Positions 28,985 to 39,923 of a stretch of DNA of 64,000 bases are shown one piece after another. The first letter of the stretch is position 1; the number at the start of each line of letters is the position of its first letter. Both the position numbers and the translations under genes were made by a program. The DNA comes from Salminus brasiliensis (taxonomy: Eukaryota; Chordata; Actinopteri; Characiformes; Bryconidae), in the NCBI RefSeq assembly GCF_030463535.1, contig NC_132894.1, positions 30,637,125 to 30,701,124 on the forward strand, read 5' to 3'. The notes beneath the pieces are model-generated. The model did not search any database. It was not told the origin of the DNA and saw nothing but the letters and a program-made list of their open reading frames with translations.

Positions 28985-29335
28985 ATACTCCGGGGTTGCT
29001 TTGCTTCCAACTATTAAGCATGGTGGAGGTAGAATATTTACAGTAATGTAAATGTGCATTACATTTACATTACAGAGGTGGACCAATGTGGCGTCATGAG
29101 TCTTGTCTAAGGACTCTTATTGGTGTAGCACAGCATAATCACCCAGACCAGGAAACGCACCCCAGTGTCCAAAGTGGTGTCGTAGCCAATGTAGCTCATT
29201 GGCAGGTAGTGGTGTTATCTGTTGTGCCACACCAACTACACAGACACCAGGCCTGCTTTGCTACCAACTATTAAGCATGGTGGTGGTAAAATAATGCTCT
29301 GGGTCTGCTTTGCTGTTGGTGGAAATGATACATTG
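28985..29335 (+). mobile_element. Tc1 fragment split by a SINE (third L2-tailed copy)
   Basis: CTTCCAACTATTAAGCATGG at 29007 and CTACCAACTATTAAGCATGG at 29262 are the same Tc1 transposase segment (PTIKHGGG), about 40 bp each. They flank a minus-strand SINE at 29040-29240 matching 8205-8430. The right piece continues GGTAAAATAATGCTCTGGGT, as an intact transposase would. The left copy could be a long, diverged target-site duplication or a partial Tc1 duplication. Confidence 0.6.
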
Positions 29336-29464
29336 TTAGTGGAATAATTATGAATCCTGCCCTGGCTGGGCACAAATCCAGACTGCAGCCCACTACTTGA
29401 CGACCTCTGGCCTGCACTGTTAAATATTAAATATTATCTAGGAAAAGTGCATTACCTAAAGGAA

Positions 29465-29615
29465 ACAAGGCTGTTGCTAGGCTGTTGCTATGTTGTTTTC
29501 ATAATATTCCATGGTGTTGCTAGCTGGTTGCTGTGGTGCTGCTAAATGCTTGATATGGTATCCCAGGTTGTGGTTATGACATAGCTAAGTGGTGGCTAAA
29601 TGGTTACTATGGTGC
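29465..29615 (-). repeat. GGTTGCT-type degenerate minisatellite
   Basis: It is a reverse-complement relative of the CAACCACC array at 11215-11515: GGCTGTTGCTAGGCTGTTGC, TGGTGTTGCTAGCTGGTTGC and TGGTGGCTAAATGGTTAC. Confidence 0.5.
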
Positions 29616-29619
29616 TGCT

Positions 29620-30796
29620 TGGCAGCTGGTCAATGGCTGCCTTTTGAAACTCTGCCTTTGGAAGACAGTCAACACGTCCACTTCACGCTTACAAATGAGG
29701 ACAGAACAAATGCAAGTAGAGGTGAGACCCAAGGTCAGCAGCAGACCACATCCCCACTAGCAGTAAAAGTCAAAGCTGACAGGGGGCTTCCAGGAAAAAG
29801 TCCAGTCCATACATTGTATCTGTGTGTTCCTGTGGATGAAAGCCAGCTTGTTTATGTAATCCCGCCTGCTCCGTCCACGCCACTACACCTGAAAGTGCTG
29901 CTGCAGCTCAGAGTGTGTGCTGAGAAAAGTCGGAGGGAAACAGGCTGTGACACAGCTATGAATATTTTACACACTGAAGTGGTGCGAGCCTGTGAATTAC
30001 CAGGGTCGATTAAAACGGGAAAAAAATGTGAAGTCCGCCTTTTCAAAACGCACTAGCATCACAGCGGAGATGCGGTTACGCAGATAGCATTACCTGAAAG
30101 ATTTGGAGCATTACGAAGAAGAGCACAATATGCCGCGTGATTCTTCCCCTCCTGAACGGGTGTTATATAATCCCTTAAAAGCTCTGAAGCAACAGGAGAC
30201 TGCAAAAACACTTAGCCTGTGAGCATCTACACAGAACTCAAACTTCACAAACCTGTTGCTGGCCTGGCTACCACAAAAATGGTGAAAATGAACAAAGCAG
30301 AAGCAGAAGCTGCTCATTCTTCTAGCTTGAGCTTTGGTTTCCAAATTTTGCTCCATGTCACTTCATTTCGGGACCTGGTCAGTTTTTCTGGTCAGAGATA
30401 ATATTAAACCCACTTGGCTAAAAAAAAAAAGGCCTGAGTTGTAGGACTCTAGCAGTATGTGGGTGCCATTCTAGGGTGCCTTTAAGAGTCTCACTGCACA
30501 ACAAAGAGTAAGTTAACCAAACAATAGCCTGTCTTACTTACAGTAGCTGGTCAACAGTGGTTCTGTGATCAATGTCAAGAATGACGATTTGTGCATGAGG
30601 GCTACAGTCAACAATTATACACTTATAGTGGATCTATAAGGTGGGTGGAGCACTTAAAGTGGCCAGTGAGTGTAAGTACAATGTAGGTGTTTCTATTAAA
30701 GTGGATGGTAAGAGTATGGCAGTAAAATATTCATAAGGGTTTCACAGCATGTTGGAAGAGCAGGACATGCTTCTTTTTGTAGGACAGCCAATACCA
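29620..30796. other. Intergenic DNA, no gene accepted
   Basis: The open stretch 29589-30056 on the plus strand starts inside a minisatellite and its product has no recognisable domain. I see no splice context that would make it an exon. The rest is ordinary intergenic sequence. Confidence 0.35.
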
Positions 30797-30871
30797 GACA
30801 GGGACTTCTGTACAAACTGATGGGGCTGTAACACTTTCGGCCTGCCGGCGGGCCATAGGCTTTTTAAGGGG
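30797..30871 (-). mobile_element. TTAA MITE family, one-ended copy
   Basis: GGGACTTCTGTACAAACTGA then TGGGGCTG, CGGCCTGCCGGCGGGCC and the terminus TTTTTAAGGGG directly followed by TTAA match half of the full-length copies. The other end is deleted. Confidence 0.7.
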
Positions 30872-30924
30872 TTAAAGCAGCCTTATGTATAATTTTTACC
30901 TGAAAGTAACATCTTAAAAATCAT

Positions 30925-31050
30925 ATTGATGCTCGACTGACCTGTATTAGGGAGGATAGCACCACTATTGCTGTACTCCAGGCTTTGCGTGCTGCTAACT
31001 GCACTATGTAACTTTGGAGAAGAAGGCTGGACAATGCTTACATGAACTCT
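30925..31050 (+). repeat. Unnamed dispersed repeat, copy 2
   Basis: GATGCTCGACTGACCTGTAT, TACTCCAGGCTTTGCGTGCT and ACTATGTAACTTTGGAGAAG match 10077-10190 with substitutions. Confidence 0.5.
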
Positions 31051-31139
31051 AATGCCTCTAATGGACTGTAGAAAGAACCCATGAGTAAGAAATGCACATT
31101 CTTGCATAATGCTGCCTACAGTTGTGCAGCATGATTTTT

Positions 31140-31400
31140 TAAAATTGTTTGTTTGTCTAATTTTTCCCATTTTTCTCCTAATTAGGTACTGGCAATTAAC
31201 CCACCCGTTCAGAACTCCCCCTAGCACTTGCAGTGCTCCAGACAGGAGGGTAGGGACTTAACACGTGTCTTATACGTGTGAAGCTAGCTAACTGTCACCG
31301 ATGTGGATTCACCAAGCAGACGAGACATTCAGAGGAAAGCGCTGGGTCCCCAGCTCCATTGCACCAGCTAACAGACACCTGTGCTGAACTCTCATTTCTC
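31140..31400 (-). repeat. SINE, GAGAGAGC-type family, tail-side fragment
   Basis: TACTGGCAATTAACCCACCC and GCCAGCTAACAGACACC-like text match the 3' half of the copy at 58630-58965 (reverse complement). The head is absent. Confidence 0.5.
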
Positions 31401-31549
31401 AACTATGCCAATGTTTCCTTGTAGAAAATAATACATTATTACTAAATGCCTTTTAAAAGCCCATTACTATTTACCATGTCCAAATCTGATCAGGAAAATT
31501 CTAAGGAACCTGGGAAGTCATTCAAACCTTCTGTCATTCAGTTAAGAAA

Positions 31550-31775
31550 AAACAAGCAAGGAAGTGCCGGCACGCCCTGAGGAAAGCATTGGGTTCCAAG
31601 CTCTGCTACACCAACTAACAGACGCCTGTGTCGGCCAACATCGCTCAAGAGTAAAAAGGGGAGTAAGGCAGATTGTGCTCTCTCAGTCTCTGGCTGTTGA
31701 TGGCAAAGGTCTGGATTCATAACCCCCAGGCCATAGGGCACATTAGAGTACTGAGCCTCTCGGAGCCCTTAAAGC
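31550..31775 (-). repeat. SINE, GAGAGAGC-type family
   Basis: ACCAACTAACAGACGCCTGT, TTGTGCTCTCTCAGTCTCTG, TAACCCCCAGGCCATAGGGC and CTGAGCCTCTCGGAGCC follow the family order. With its right flank (to about 31960) it is paralogous to 33055-33560. Confidence 0.65.
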
Positions 31776-31987
31776 ATCTTTAATTTAAAGTGTATAAATT
31801 AAGATAAATAAGAACTGCCAATCATTGAGTGTGTTTACCTGCTTTACTAATCACACTATCGTTGCCAGATTTGGTGTTTAGAAAGAGGTCAGATTTAGAG
31901 TTTCTCATTATCAGATCGCAGGATCATGTTGAAGAAATGATTGCCATAGAATTCTGCCAAGAAATACACAGTTCTCAAAAATAGCAA

Positions 31988-31993
31988 TTTATT
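31988..31993 (-). terminator. Polyadenylation signal of haptoglobin
   Basis: AATAAA on the minus strand lies 28 bases past the stop codon of the last haptoglobin exon, giving a very short 3' UTR. Confidence 0.7.
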
Positions 31994-32020
31994 GACATTA
32001 ATTATACAAATCATGTACAA

Positions 32021-34008
32021 TCAGGCTTGCCTTGAGTACATGTCAGTCATGACTGAAGCACGGATAGAAGAAAACTTCTCCGAATCGCCCCTCATGACGC
32101 TGTGGATCCAGGGGAGGTAGGCGGAGATCTTCATGTAAACAGCTTTCTCCTCCACGTTGCACGCCTTGTCGAATGACAGGATGCCAGCAGCATAGACCCT
32201 GTTGGTTTTGGCATCAAGGAAGGCAAGAGCTCCTCCTGCATCTCCAGAGCAAACATTCTCTTGGTATTCGCTGGGTCCCGTGCAGAACATTTTGTCATCC
32301 ACAGTCGGAGTATTTTCCGCGACCTTGGCCAAATACTTTCCCTGACACTCGACCACGGGCAGGGAGAGGAACTTGAGCGTTTCTGCGGGGGTAAAGTGTA
32401 TGCCCCAGCCCCATCCAGCAATGACGCCCTTCTCTCCTGCCTTCTCAGCTTTGTCTTCTCCAAGCTCAGGCAGAGGGATGGGGAAGAGGCTGTCAGTGAA
32501 GGTCACCGGCTCTTTCAGCTGGATGAGGGCGAGGTCATTGTCCCAGTCTGATGTGTTCTGGAAGCCTGGGTGTAGGAATACCTGAAGAGATGACAGTATA
32601 TAAAAAGTGATGTACAATTTCCATGCAAACAGACTTTTCACCACTGACTTTTCAGTGGAAGCATTTTTGAAAAGGTTACATGAATATATGCAAATATCTT
32701 TAATGATTTTTGCATTTTGGAATGAACTCTTAATGCAACATCACTCATTTTAAAGTGATTTTAATAAATACTATATACTCTAAAAACAAGAGAAAGGATA
32801 GCACACTTTTGGCAGAGCAGTGCAACAGAATTCAACTTCCGTGGCAGCAAAAACACTAGTAAACAATGGCAGTGGGAACACACTCCCACCCGGAGCAGTG
32901 GGCAGCCACCTCAGCAAGCGGAGTGCTAAAGATGGTGCCTTGCTCAATAGCACCTTAGCTGCAAATGTGGCTATGCTGTGCAAGCTTCGTAGTTCTGTCT
33001 AGTGGTTAAACAAGGAACTGCAGCGCCCTGTGAGTGAGGCGCCTTGCATAGATCTGCTTGAAACCCTAACCCAATTTGCTACTGCCAATTAACCCACTAG
33101 TTTGTAGCGCCCTAGCAATGCTGTAGGGACGTAATACATGTCTCTACCACTGCCTCTTTTCAAACTGCCGCCGTTAAGAGCGCCATCTACCCACCCGGAG
33201 AGAGCACGGCCAGTTGTGCTCTCTCAGACTCCGGCTGCTGATGGCAAAACTACATGGCTCTGGATTCGCAACCCCCAGGCCATAGTGTTAGCACATTAGA
33301 CCACTGAGCCTCTCAGAGCCTTTGAGGCATCTTTGTTTTATAGTGTACAAATTAAGTTAAAATACGAATTGACAATCAGTGAGTGTGTTTACCTGCACAC
33401 TAATAATCTTACCATAACCAGATTTTATTAGACTTTATTTAGAAAGAAGTCTAATAATTGACAGATTTATGTAGACCAAGAGTTTTATCATTATCAGATC
33501 ACTGGATAAAGTTAAACAAATTATTGCCAAAAGGCCGGTTTCTGCCAACTCTTCAAAGTTGTGAAAGAGTCTGGACTTTCCACAGCATTTCTTTGCTCGT
33601 TTCTAAAACCTGTGAAGGATCAATAATCAATATCAAAGTACACCATGCCTCTCTGTGTGTTTACCTTCTCCACTGCCACTTCAGTAAGGGCACTAGCATT
33701 GGCACGTCGGATGATCCCTAGGTAGACTTTTGGGACCAGGGGCTCTTTTCCCTTGGTGTGTTCTCGCGTCTTTCTCACGAACAGATTCCGGCCCGCAGTC
33801 AGGATCCAGCGGGGTGCGATCAGAGCTCCTCCAGCAAAGCCACCGTCCAAAATATTCTCACTGAGGAACACCATGGCCTGCCAGGGGACGTGAGTGGTGG
33901 CCAGGGCGCCTCCGACCATGCGCCTGTCCCTGTGCACTTCAAAACAAAGCAAACTGATGTCATCAGTGGTCAGGAAGTGCATTTTCACGTGACTGATTGT
34001 ACCGTGAG
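32021..34008 (-). CDS. hp: Haptoglobin, protease-like domain exons (5' signal exon not found)
   Basis: Haptoglobin is a secreted plasma protein that captures free haemoglobin. Exons on the minus strand are 34008-33665 (acceptor CTTCCTAG, donor GTAAAC) and 32581-32021, joined in phase 0; together about 300 residues. DRRMVGG is the cleavage site and new N-terminus of the protease-like chain. The catalytic His region reads ILTAGRNLF (His lost), the Asp region DNDLALIQL keeps Asp, and the Ser site reads CSGDAGGALAF (Ser to Ala). AAGILSFDKACNVEEKAVYMK is the most diagnostic stretch and matches haptoglobin rather than active proteases. SGWG-type text appears as AGWGWG. The second exon start is chosen from splice signals; an alternative acceptor is TGTTTTGAAG at 33950. 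No CCP domain is seen before the protease-like domain, as I recall for bony fish. N-glycosylation sites include NTS and NAS. Confidence 0.88.
33055..33330 (-). repeat. SINE, GAGAGAGC-type family, in haptoglobin intron
   Basis: TACTGCCAATTAACCCACTA, AAGAGCGCCATCTACCCACC, CGGAGAGAGC, TTGTGCTCTCTCAGACTCCG and CGCAACCCCCAGGCCATAGT give a nearly complete copy. On the minus strand GGGGGTTGCGAATCC is a good pol III box B, supporting a tRNA-derived head. It lies in sense with the haptoglobin gene. Confidence 0.7.
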
Positions 34009-34577
34009 CTAGGAAGAGAGACTTGTGATGACGACAAGACGAATGACTGGCAAATTAGACAATCACACAATCTCCTTCTTCTCTGCTGGTAATAGTTTTG
34101 AAGTCTTTTTGGGGGGTTTTATGGTAATAGCGCTCCATTTAACAAGGCGCTTCTACCTTCGCAATAGTCAGCAATTTGAGGACAGCCCGTGGACTGCCCA
34201 CGTGAAACTCTTAAGGAACAATTTCACCCATGAATGAGTGCATGATTTCCAGACCTTACCTAATGGAAGACTTTTGGTGAAACTCTGAAGGATAAAATCT
34301 TTGTTATTAAAAATGTATTGAGTTATTTACACATGCCTGGAATCATACATATGAACGAAGATTGTGAATACATATTTCAGACTATTTCAGTACAAGCAAT
34401 TCCCATCAGATTAATGAAAAAATTACATATCTCTTCATAAATTAAAGTATGCCTCATATTTACCCAATGGTTAATCTGATAAGCCTATTAACCTATTAAT
34501 CATCTATAAATAATCTTTCCCTGCCACAAACTGCACATGAAGACACCCAAACATCTAATTAGAGTGTAATTCTCCAG

Positions 34578-34580
<3 letters not shown>

Positions 34581-34629
<49 letters not shown>
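34581..34629. repeat. (AT)n microsatellite between direct repeats
   Basis: About 24 AT units are flanked on both sides by TAATTAGAGTGTAATTCT (near 34557 and 34629), suggesting the repeat block grew with a small duplication. Confidence 0.9.
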
Positions 34630-34633
<4 letters not shown>

Positions 34634-34744
34634 GAGTGTAATTCTTCTACTGCACATAACTGTCAACACTATAATGACCACGTGATACTAATTTTGGGAA
34701 GTGGTCATAATTATACGTCTGATATATATATATATGTCATAAAT

Positions 34745-34940
34745 GTAGCACCTTCAACATGGGGAGTGATGTGGGGAGAAAGTGGCATCTACCCAACCTG
34801 GAGAGAGCAAGATCAATTGTGCTCTCTGGGGCCCGGCTGCCAATGGCGAGCAGCTTGACCTGGAATCAAACCAGCGATCCTCTGGTCATAGAGGACAACA
34901 CCTTATTCTGCTGGACTACTCTGGGCCTCTATACTGCTAT
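34745..34940 (-). repeat. SINE, GAGAGAGC-type family
   Basis: GGCATCTACCCAACCTGGAG, AGAGCAAGATCAATTGTGCT, CTCTGG and CCTCTGGTCATAGAGGACAA fit the family. GGAATCAAACCAGCGATCC gives a diverged box B in minus orientation. Confidence 0.6.
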
Positions 34941-34944
34941 TTTT

Positions 34945-36550
34945 TTTATGTTAATTATCAATCTGGTTGTAATATTAATACTAATATTACTGGATCTGCC
35001 ATTGCACCTGAAGGTCTAAATTGTTTTTTTATATGATTATATTATAATTTTTTAATTATTTAATGGAAAATAAGGTAAATTCTACAGCTCCCTTCTTTCC
35101 ACTATTGAACAGTACCGGAGTTACACATACTCCAGTGGTATTCATGTAAAATTTCTCTTTCATAAATACACGTGTTTATGTAAATTCCTGCTCAGCATCA
35201 TTTATAACCCTTCATGCATGTGGCCCGTAGTCTTTCAAGATACTGTATGCAGGTATACTATGCTGGTATAGAAGGGGGGAAGTCAGGCATAGACAATTCT
35301 AAGGGCCTGTGACTGAATAGGGGCCCTAAAGAATGTATTAAGTATTTAGGCAGAATTTGACGCCCCTGACCATGCTAACACATGCTAAACCATCAGAGTA
35401 AGCTTCCTCTTGCTGAACATGACTTTCACCCACATTTCACTGCATTTTTCTCCAACCAACCGAAATCTGAGCTTTAGTTTCTACCTCTTGAATGCCATGT
35501 GTGTGGTTTTCTTTCAGGATAGTGTTAGCATGACTCAAGGGTAGTTGGTGGGAATTTGCACACGACTACAATGGGTATAATAATGCCTCTCTTTCTCACT
35601 GCAGGGTAGAAAGATATCTACGATTTCCCAACCCCATATTCCTCCTGGGTTTGAGTCATTATATGCTTCTTGTGTGTGCATGAAAGGACATACAAGTCCA
35701 GCTCATTTGAACTTTCTTTGTGCCACGAGATTTGAAACTTGGAGTGCTGTCTCGTAGCTGGAACTAATTATGTTATGCCTAATTGCCTATTGTGTAAGCC
35801 CTGAAAAAAAGCTGGAAATTCTGTAAAAGATTGCTGTTAAGTGCGTGGGGCCGTCAGTTGTAGATGTGTGCAAGGGTTTTAAAAGTTGCGTTGTGTACAC
35901 CTGTCTTAACACATGCAAATGCATCACCAGCGGCTGAGTGAGAGTATCTTTTCATTTGTCAGAGCTGCCACTGTGACCTTTCACACAGAAATACTTGCCT
36001 GCCTGATGCTGTATAATTACGTCTTTTATATTTGTGCAGAGAGAAAGGTGTTGGCAGGCACAGAGAAGCTGAGGTAAAAATGGCTTAACTTCACCTTTGG
36101 CTTTCATCGTGGTTACTATTCCTTGTCCTGCTGTATTGATTTCTTGCACTACTCAGTTCTTGAAGACTCCTAATGAAAGTCAAACTGACGGACAAGCAGA
36201 ACCGTGATGGCAAAGGCTTAAACCACGCAAAACCTCCTACCAGTGATCCTTCCCCTGACCCTATACAATATTTCAGTGATATTTACTCATCAGCTTCTCA
36301 GTAACATCTCAGCAACATCTCAGTGATGTAGCATCATCTGAACATTCAGTAGATTATCAGGAGACTTTTACTGAAGACTTCTACTGCATTCAGCTGTTCT
36401 TCACTTTATTTGGAGAGATCACTGATCATCTAACAGAGCTAATACAGACCATCTCAACACCCTCAACCAGCTGCTAAAGACCTGCTGCTGCTTACACCAG
36501 CCTGGAACTGGATCTTAACTGGATTAGACTGAGAGTAAGGGGCCGGTGTG
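34945..36550. other. Intergenic DNA upstream of haptoglobin, no exon identified
   Basis: I searched the minus strand here for a signal-peptide exon ending in phase 1 for haptoglobin and found no convincing one. AT-rich at first; 36170-36540 (TCTCAGTAACATCTCAGCAA and similar) is a mildly repetitive lead-in to the hexamer array. Confidence 0.35.
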
Positions 36551-36552
36551 AT

Positions 36553-37595
36553 AGTTAGGGGTTAGGATTAGGGCCAGGATGAAGGTTAGGATTAGGTTTG
36601 GGGTTAAGGTTAAGGTTAGAACTAAAGCTAGGATGAGGGTTAGGATTAGAGTTAGGGTTGAGGTTAAGGTTAAGGTTAGAACTAAGGCTAGGATGAGGGT
36701 TAGGATTGGGTTTTGGGTTGAGGTTAAAGTTAGGAATAGGGCCTGGGTTAGGGTTAGGATTAGAGTTTGGGTTGAGGTTAAAGTTATTATTAGGACCAGG
36801 GTTAGGGTTAAAACTAGAGTTTGGGTTGAGGTTAAAGTTAGGATTAGGGCCTGGTTTAGGGTTAGGATTAGGTTTGGGGTTAAGGTTAAGGTTGGAACTA
36901 AGGCTAGGATGAGGGTTAGGATTAGAGTTTGAGTTGTGGTTAAGGTTAGAACTAAAGCTGGGATGAGGGTTAGGATTAGAGTTTGAGTTGAGGTTAAGGT
37001 TAGAACTAAGGCTAGGATGAGGGTTAGGATTGGGTTTTGGGTTGAGGCTAGGGTTAGGATTAGGGCCAGGGTGAGGGTTAGGATTTGGTTTTGGATTGAG
37101 GTTAAGGTTAGGACTAAGTACAGGGTTAGGGTTAGGATAAGGTTTGGGGTTGAGGTTAAAATTAAGATTAGGGCCAGGATGAAGGTTAGGATTATGTTTG
37201 GGGTTGAGATTAAGGTTAGAACTAAGGCTAGGATGAGGGTTAGGATTAGAGTTAGGGATGAGGTTAAGGTTAGAACTGAGGCTAGGTTGAGGCTTTGGAT
37301 TGGATTTTGGGTTGAGGCTAGGGTTAGAATTAGGGCCAGGGTAAGGGCTAGGATTAGATTTTGGATTGAGGTTAATTTTAGGACTAAGTCCAGGGTCAGG
37401 GGTAGGAGTTTGGGTTGAGGTTAAAGTTAGGATTAGGACCAGGGTTAAGGATTAGAACTAGAGTTTGGGTTAAAGTTAAAGTTAGGATTAGGATTAGGGC
37501 CAGGGTTAACGATAGGATTACAGTTTTGGTTGAGGTTAAAGTTAGGATTAAGGCCAAGATGAAGGTTAGGATTAAGTTTTGGGTTGAGGTCTCTG
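36553..37595 (+). repeat. Telomere-like hexamer array with higher-order structure
   Basis: About 1 kb is built of GTTAGG and variants (ATTAGG, GTTGAG, GTTAAG, GCTAGG, ATGAGG, GTTTGG), ordered in recurring blocks of roughly 50-60 bp such as GGTTAGAACTAAGGCTAGGA then TGAGGGTTAGG. True GGGTTAGGGTTAGG pairs occur, for example near 36746 and 36802. It resembles a degenerated interstitial (TTAGGG)n tract. Open frames through it encode Val-Arg/Leu-Gly/Lys-Val repeats and are by-products. Confidence 0.8.
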
Positions 37596-37959
37596 CACTT
37601 TTACAGACATGGCTTGTCAGAGAATCACAGGAAAACGTCACTACTGAGTGTTGATCATGTTGTGTGTAGTCTTGGGAGTCATTTGTTACCTGGAATGTGT
37701 TCTTTGATCCTCTCCACTGAGAGAGCCTCTGATAGACAGATCATTAAGCCCAAAAGGCACACGGCCACTGATAGCCTGCAGAAAACAGGAACACATTAGC
37801 TGTCCACATACTGGAGGCAATGCAAAGGACTATACAACAGGAAGAGGCTCTGGATTATTTAGGGCCAGTGCATTTCTCTAACCCAGTGGTCGTCAACTCT
37901 GAAGACCTACCTAGTGAAAACCACTGATTATCTTCTGTAGCATCTGTCAATAATATTAG

Positions 37960-38310
37960 ACAGCAAATGAACGGTCATTTCTTGAAGGTGATGGTGTTAA
38001 AAGCCAAATTGTGACGGCTAGACGGCTGGGTCACAATATCTCCAAAACACCAGGACAAGTCTCCGGGGTCTTTTTTCTGGTATGCAGAGGTCAGTACCAA
38101 AAGTGGTCCAAAGAAGGACGAGTGGAGAACCGACTACCTCAACTTACAACTTATGGGACTTAAAGGATCTGCTGCTTACGGCTTGATGCCAGACACCACA
38201 GGACCCTTTCAGAGGTCTTGTGGAGTCCACAAGTGGTGGCACAAGTGGGGCCTACTCAATACTAGCCACTAATGTTGTGTGGTACTAATGTTATGACTGA
38301 TTGGTGTATA
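37960..38310 (+). mobile_element. Internally deleted Tc1-family element, copy 1
   Basis: TCACAATATCTCCAAAACAC, GTCAGTACCAAAAGTGGTCC and AAAGAAGGAC are the 5' coding part. It jumps straight to the 3' part CAACTTACA...GGACTTAAAGGATCTGC, CAGACACCACAGGACCCTTT, CAGAGGTCT and ends TAATGTTATGACTGATTGGT. The order matches a Tc1-like family abundant in fish, lacking most of the transposase. Confidence 0.6.
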
Positions 38311-39053
38311 TCCTATGGCTGAAGTTCACAGGACTTCACTTGCAAGGATTTTGGATTATTTAAAGTTTCTACTTCTTTAAAGTAGAAGGTAATCCTGGTT
38401 GTCATCAAGGTTATCAAAGTAAGGAGCTTTAAGGCCTCGATTAGGAAGCCTCTTTAGAACTTTTTATGTTACAATGCATGCTAAATATGCCTTTAGCATG
38501 AAAAATTGGCCTGCTATATATAAGTAATTCATTAATATAAGAGCAAGCCTTATATCTCTGTACTGGTTAATAACTGTATGTTAACATAACAAGTTTATAT
38601 TCCAAGTCCTTTTCTACTATTTTGGAATTTGTCATGAAATGCTCATACTATGTAAATAGTTTTGATATGAGCGCAACAAAGCCTGGCTTTTATTCTAGCA
38701 TTCTCAATACCAAATAGCCCCTAGCAGCACAGCAGGATTAGGTAAGAAAAATGAGAACGTACCCCTTCATGATGAAACCTTCCCGCTCGCAGAAGCGTTC
38801 TCAAAATGTTCTTGTTGTACCGTGGAAGTAGACAGAATGTGGTGATCGGCCCTATGCCTATACATATTTATACCTTTCAGCCCCCCTTTGTTCCCAGAAA
38901 TCACATGCAGTACATGTTTCACAATCAGGGAAGCTCCAGGCTGGCACTGCATGGTCTTTGGGCCGGGTCCACTGTGGGGAATGAAGCCAAATGAGCAGCC
39001 TCTGAGAGGGAGCACCATCAGAGCTTGCTCACAAAGGCACGTAGCTGTGTGCG

Positions 39054-39096
<43 letters not shown>

Positions 39097-39923
39097 GTGT
39101 GCTCCCTGTGGCTCGATCAATCTCAGCTAGTGGCACAAAGAGCACTCAAACAAAAAAAGCACCACAGGTTGAGTAATGGCCTTATAGTGAAAAATGCATA
39201 ACAGCAGCTAACACAATGCAGCCGGATTTTAGATAATGGATAAGGTAGCCGGGACAGTATGGCCTACATTCAGATGTTTTAGAGAATTGACAGTGATCTA
39301 AATGATTTAATATGCTTAATTTCTTGTGTATATTTAGTTTGGCATTACTTATTTACTACTTACAAGGTCTTGTGAATTTCACCAGCAAACTACTACAGAT
39401 TTTGCAACCTCGGGCAGCTTTTGCACAACGTTAAGAATGTGTTTGAAAGATAAACACTGCAGAGCAAAGGCAAATGTGCAAATGTGCACTACTGGAAATT
39501 AGTCATGAACTCAAAGTCAGAGAGTCAACAACTATGATAGGATCAGTTGCTTTCAACTGCAGTGGAGATGTTCCAGGGCAAAGTCTCACAAGAGGATTTA
39601 CTCAGCATTTACGGAATATCTACACAGTTTCATAAATAATGAGCTTGTCTGGATATTTGAAAAACAAAAAGTATATATGCTATTGGTATAATAATAATAA
39701 CAATAATAATAATATCTATTTTTGTGATATTTTTAAATATTTAAGCAGATAACAACTGTTATCTAAATTATCGGAATTTTTATATTTAAATGAAATGTTT
39801 TACTAATAAAAATTACTAAATGTAATTTATATTTAATTGAATTTAATTTATATAATATAATTTAATAAATATATTTTTTACTAATTGTGCACAATGGTTT
39901 AGGGGTGATGTTAATATGTTAAG
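38311..39923. other. Intergenic DNA with a (TG)n run, no gene seen
   Basis: The (TG)n tract is at 39059-39100. 38770-39050 is balanced in composition with overlapping open frames on both strands but no recognised protein. The remainder is AT-rich. Confidence 0.35.

Noticed and set aside
29589-30056. A 155-codon open frame starting with a hydrophobic stretch
   Set aside because: It starts inside a GGTTGCT minisatellite; the apparent signal peptide is repeat-derived and no domain follows.
36579-37418. Open frames rich in Val, Arg and Lys
   Set aside because: They are produced by the GTTAGG hexamer array.
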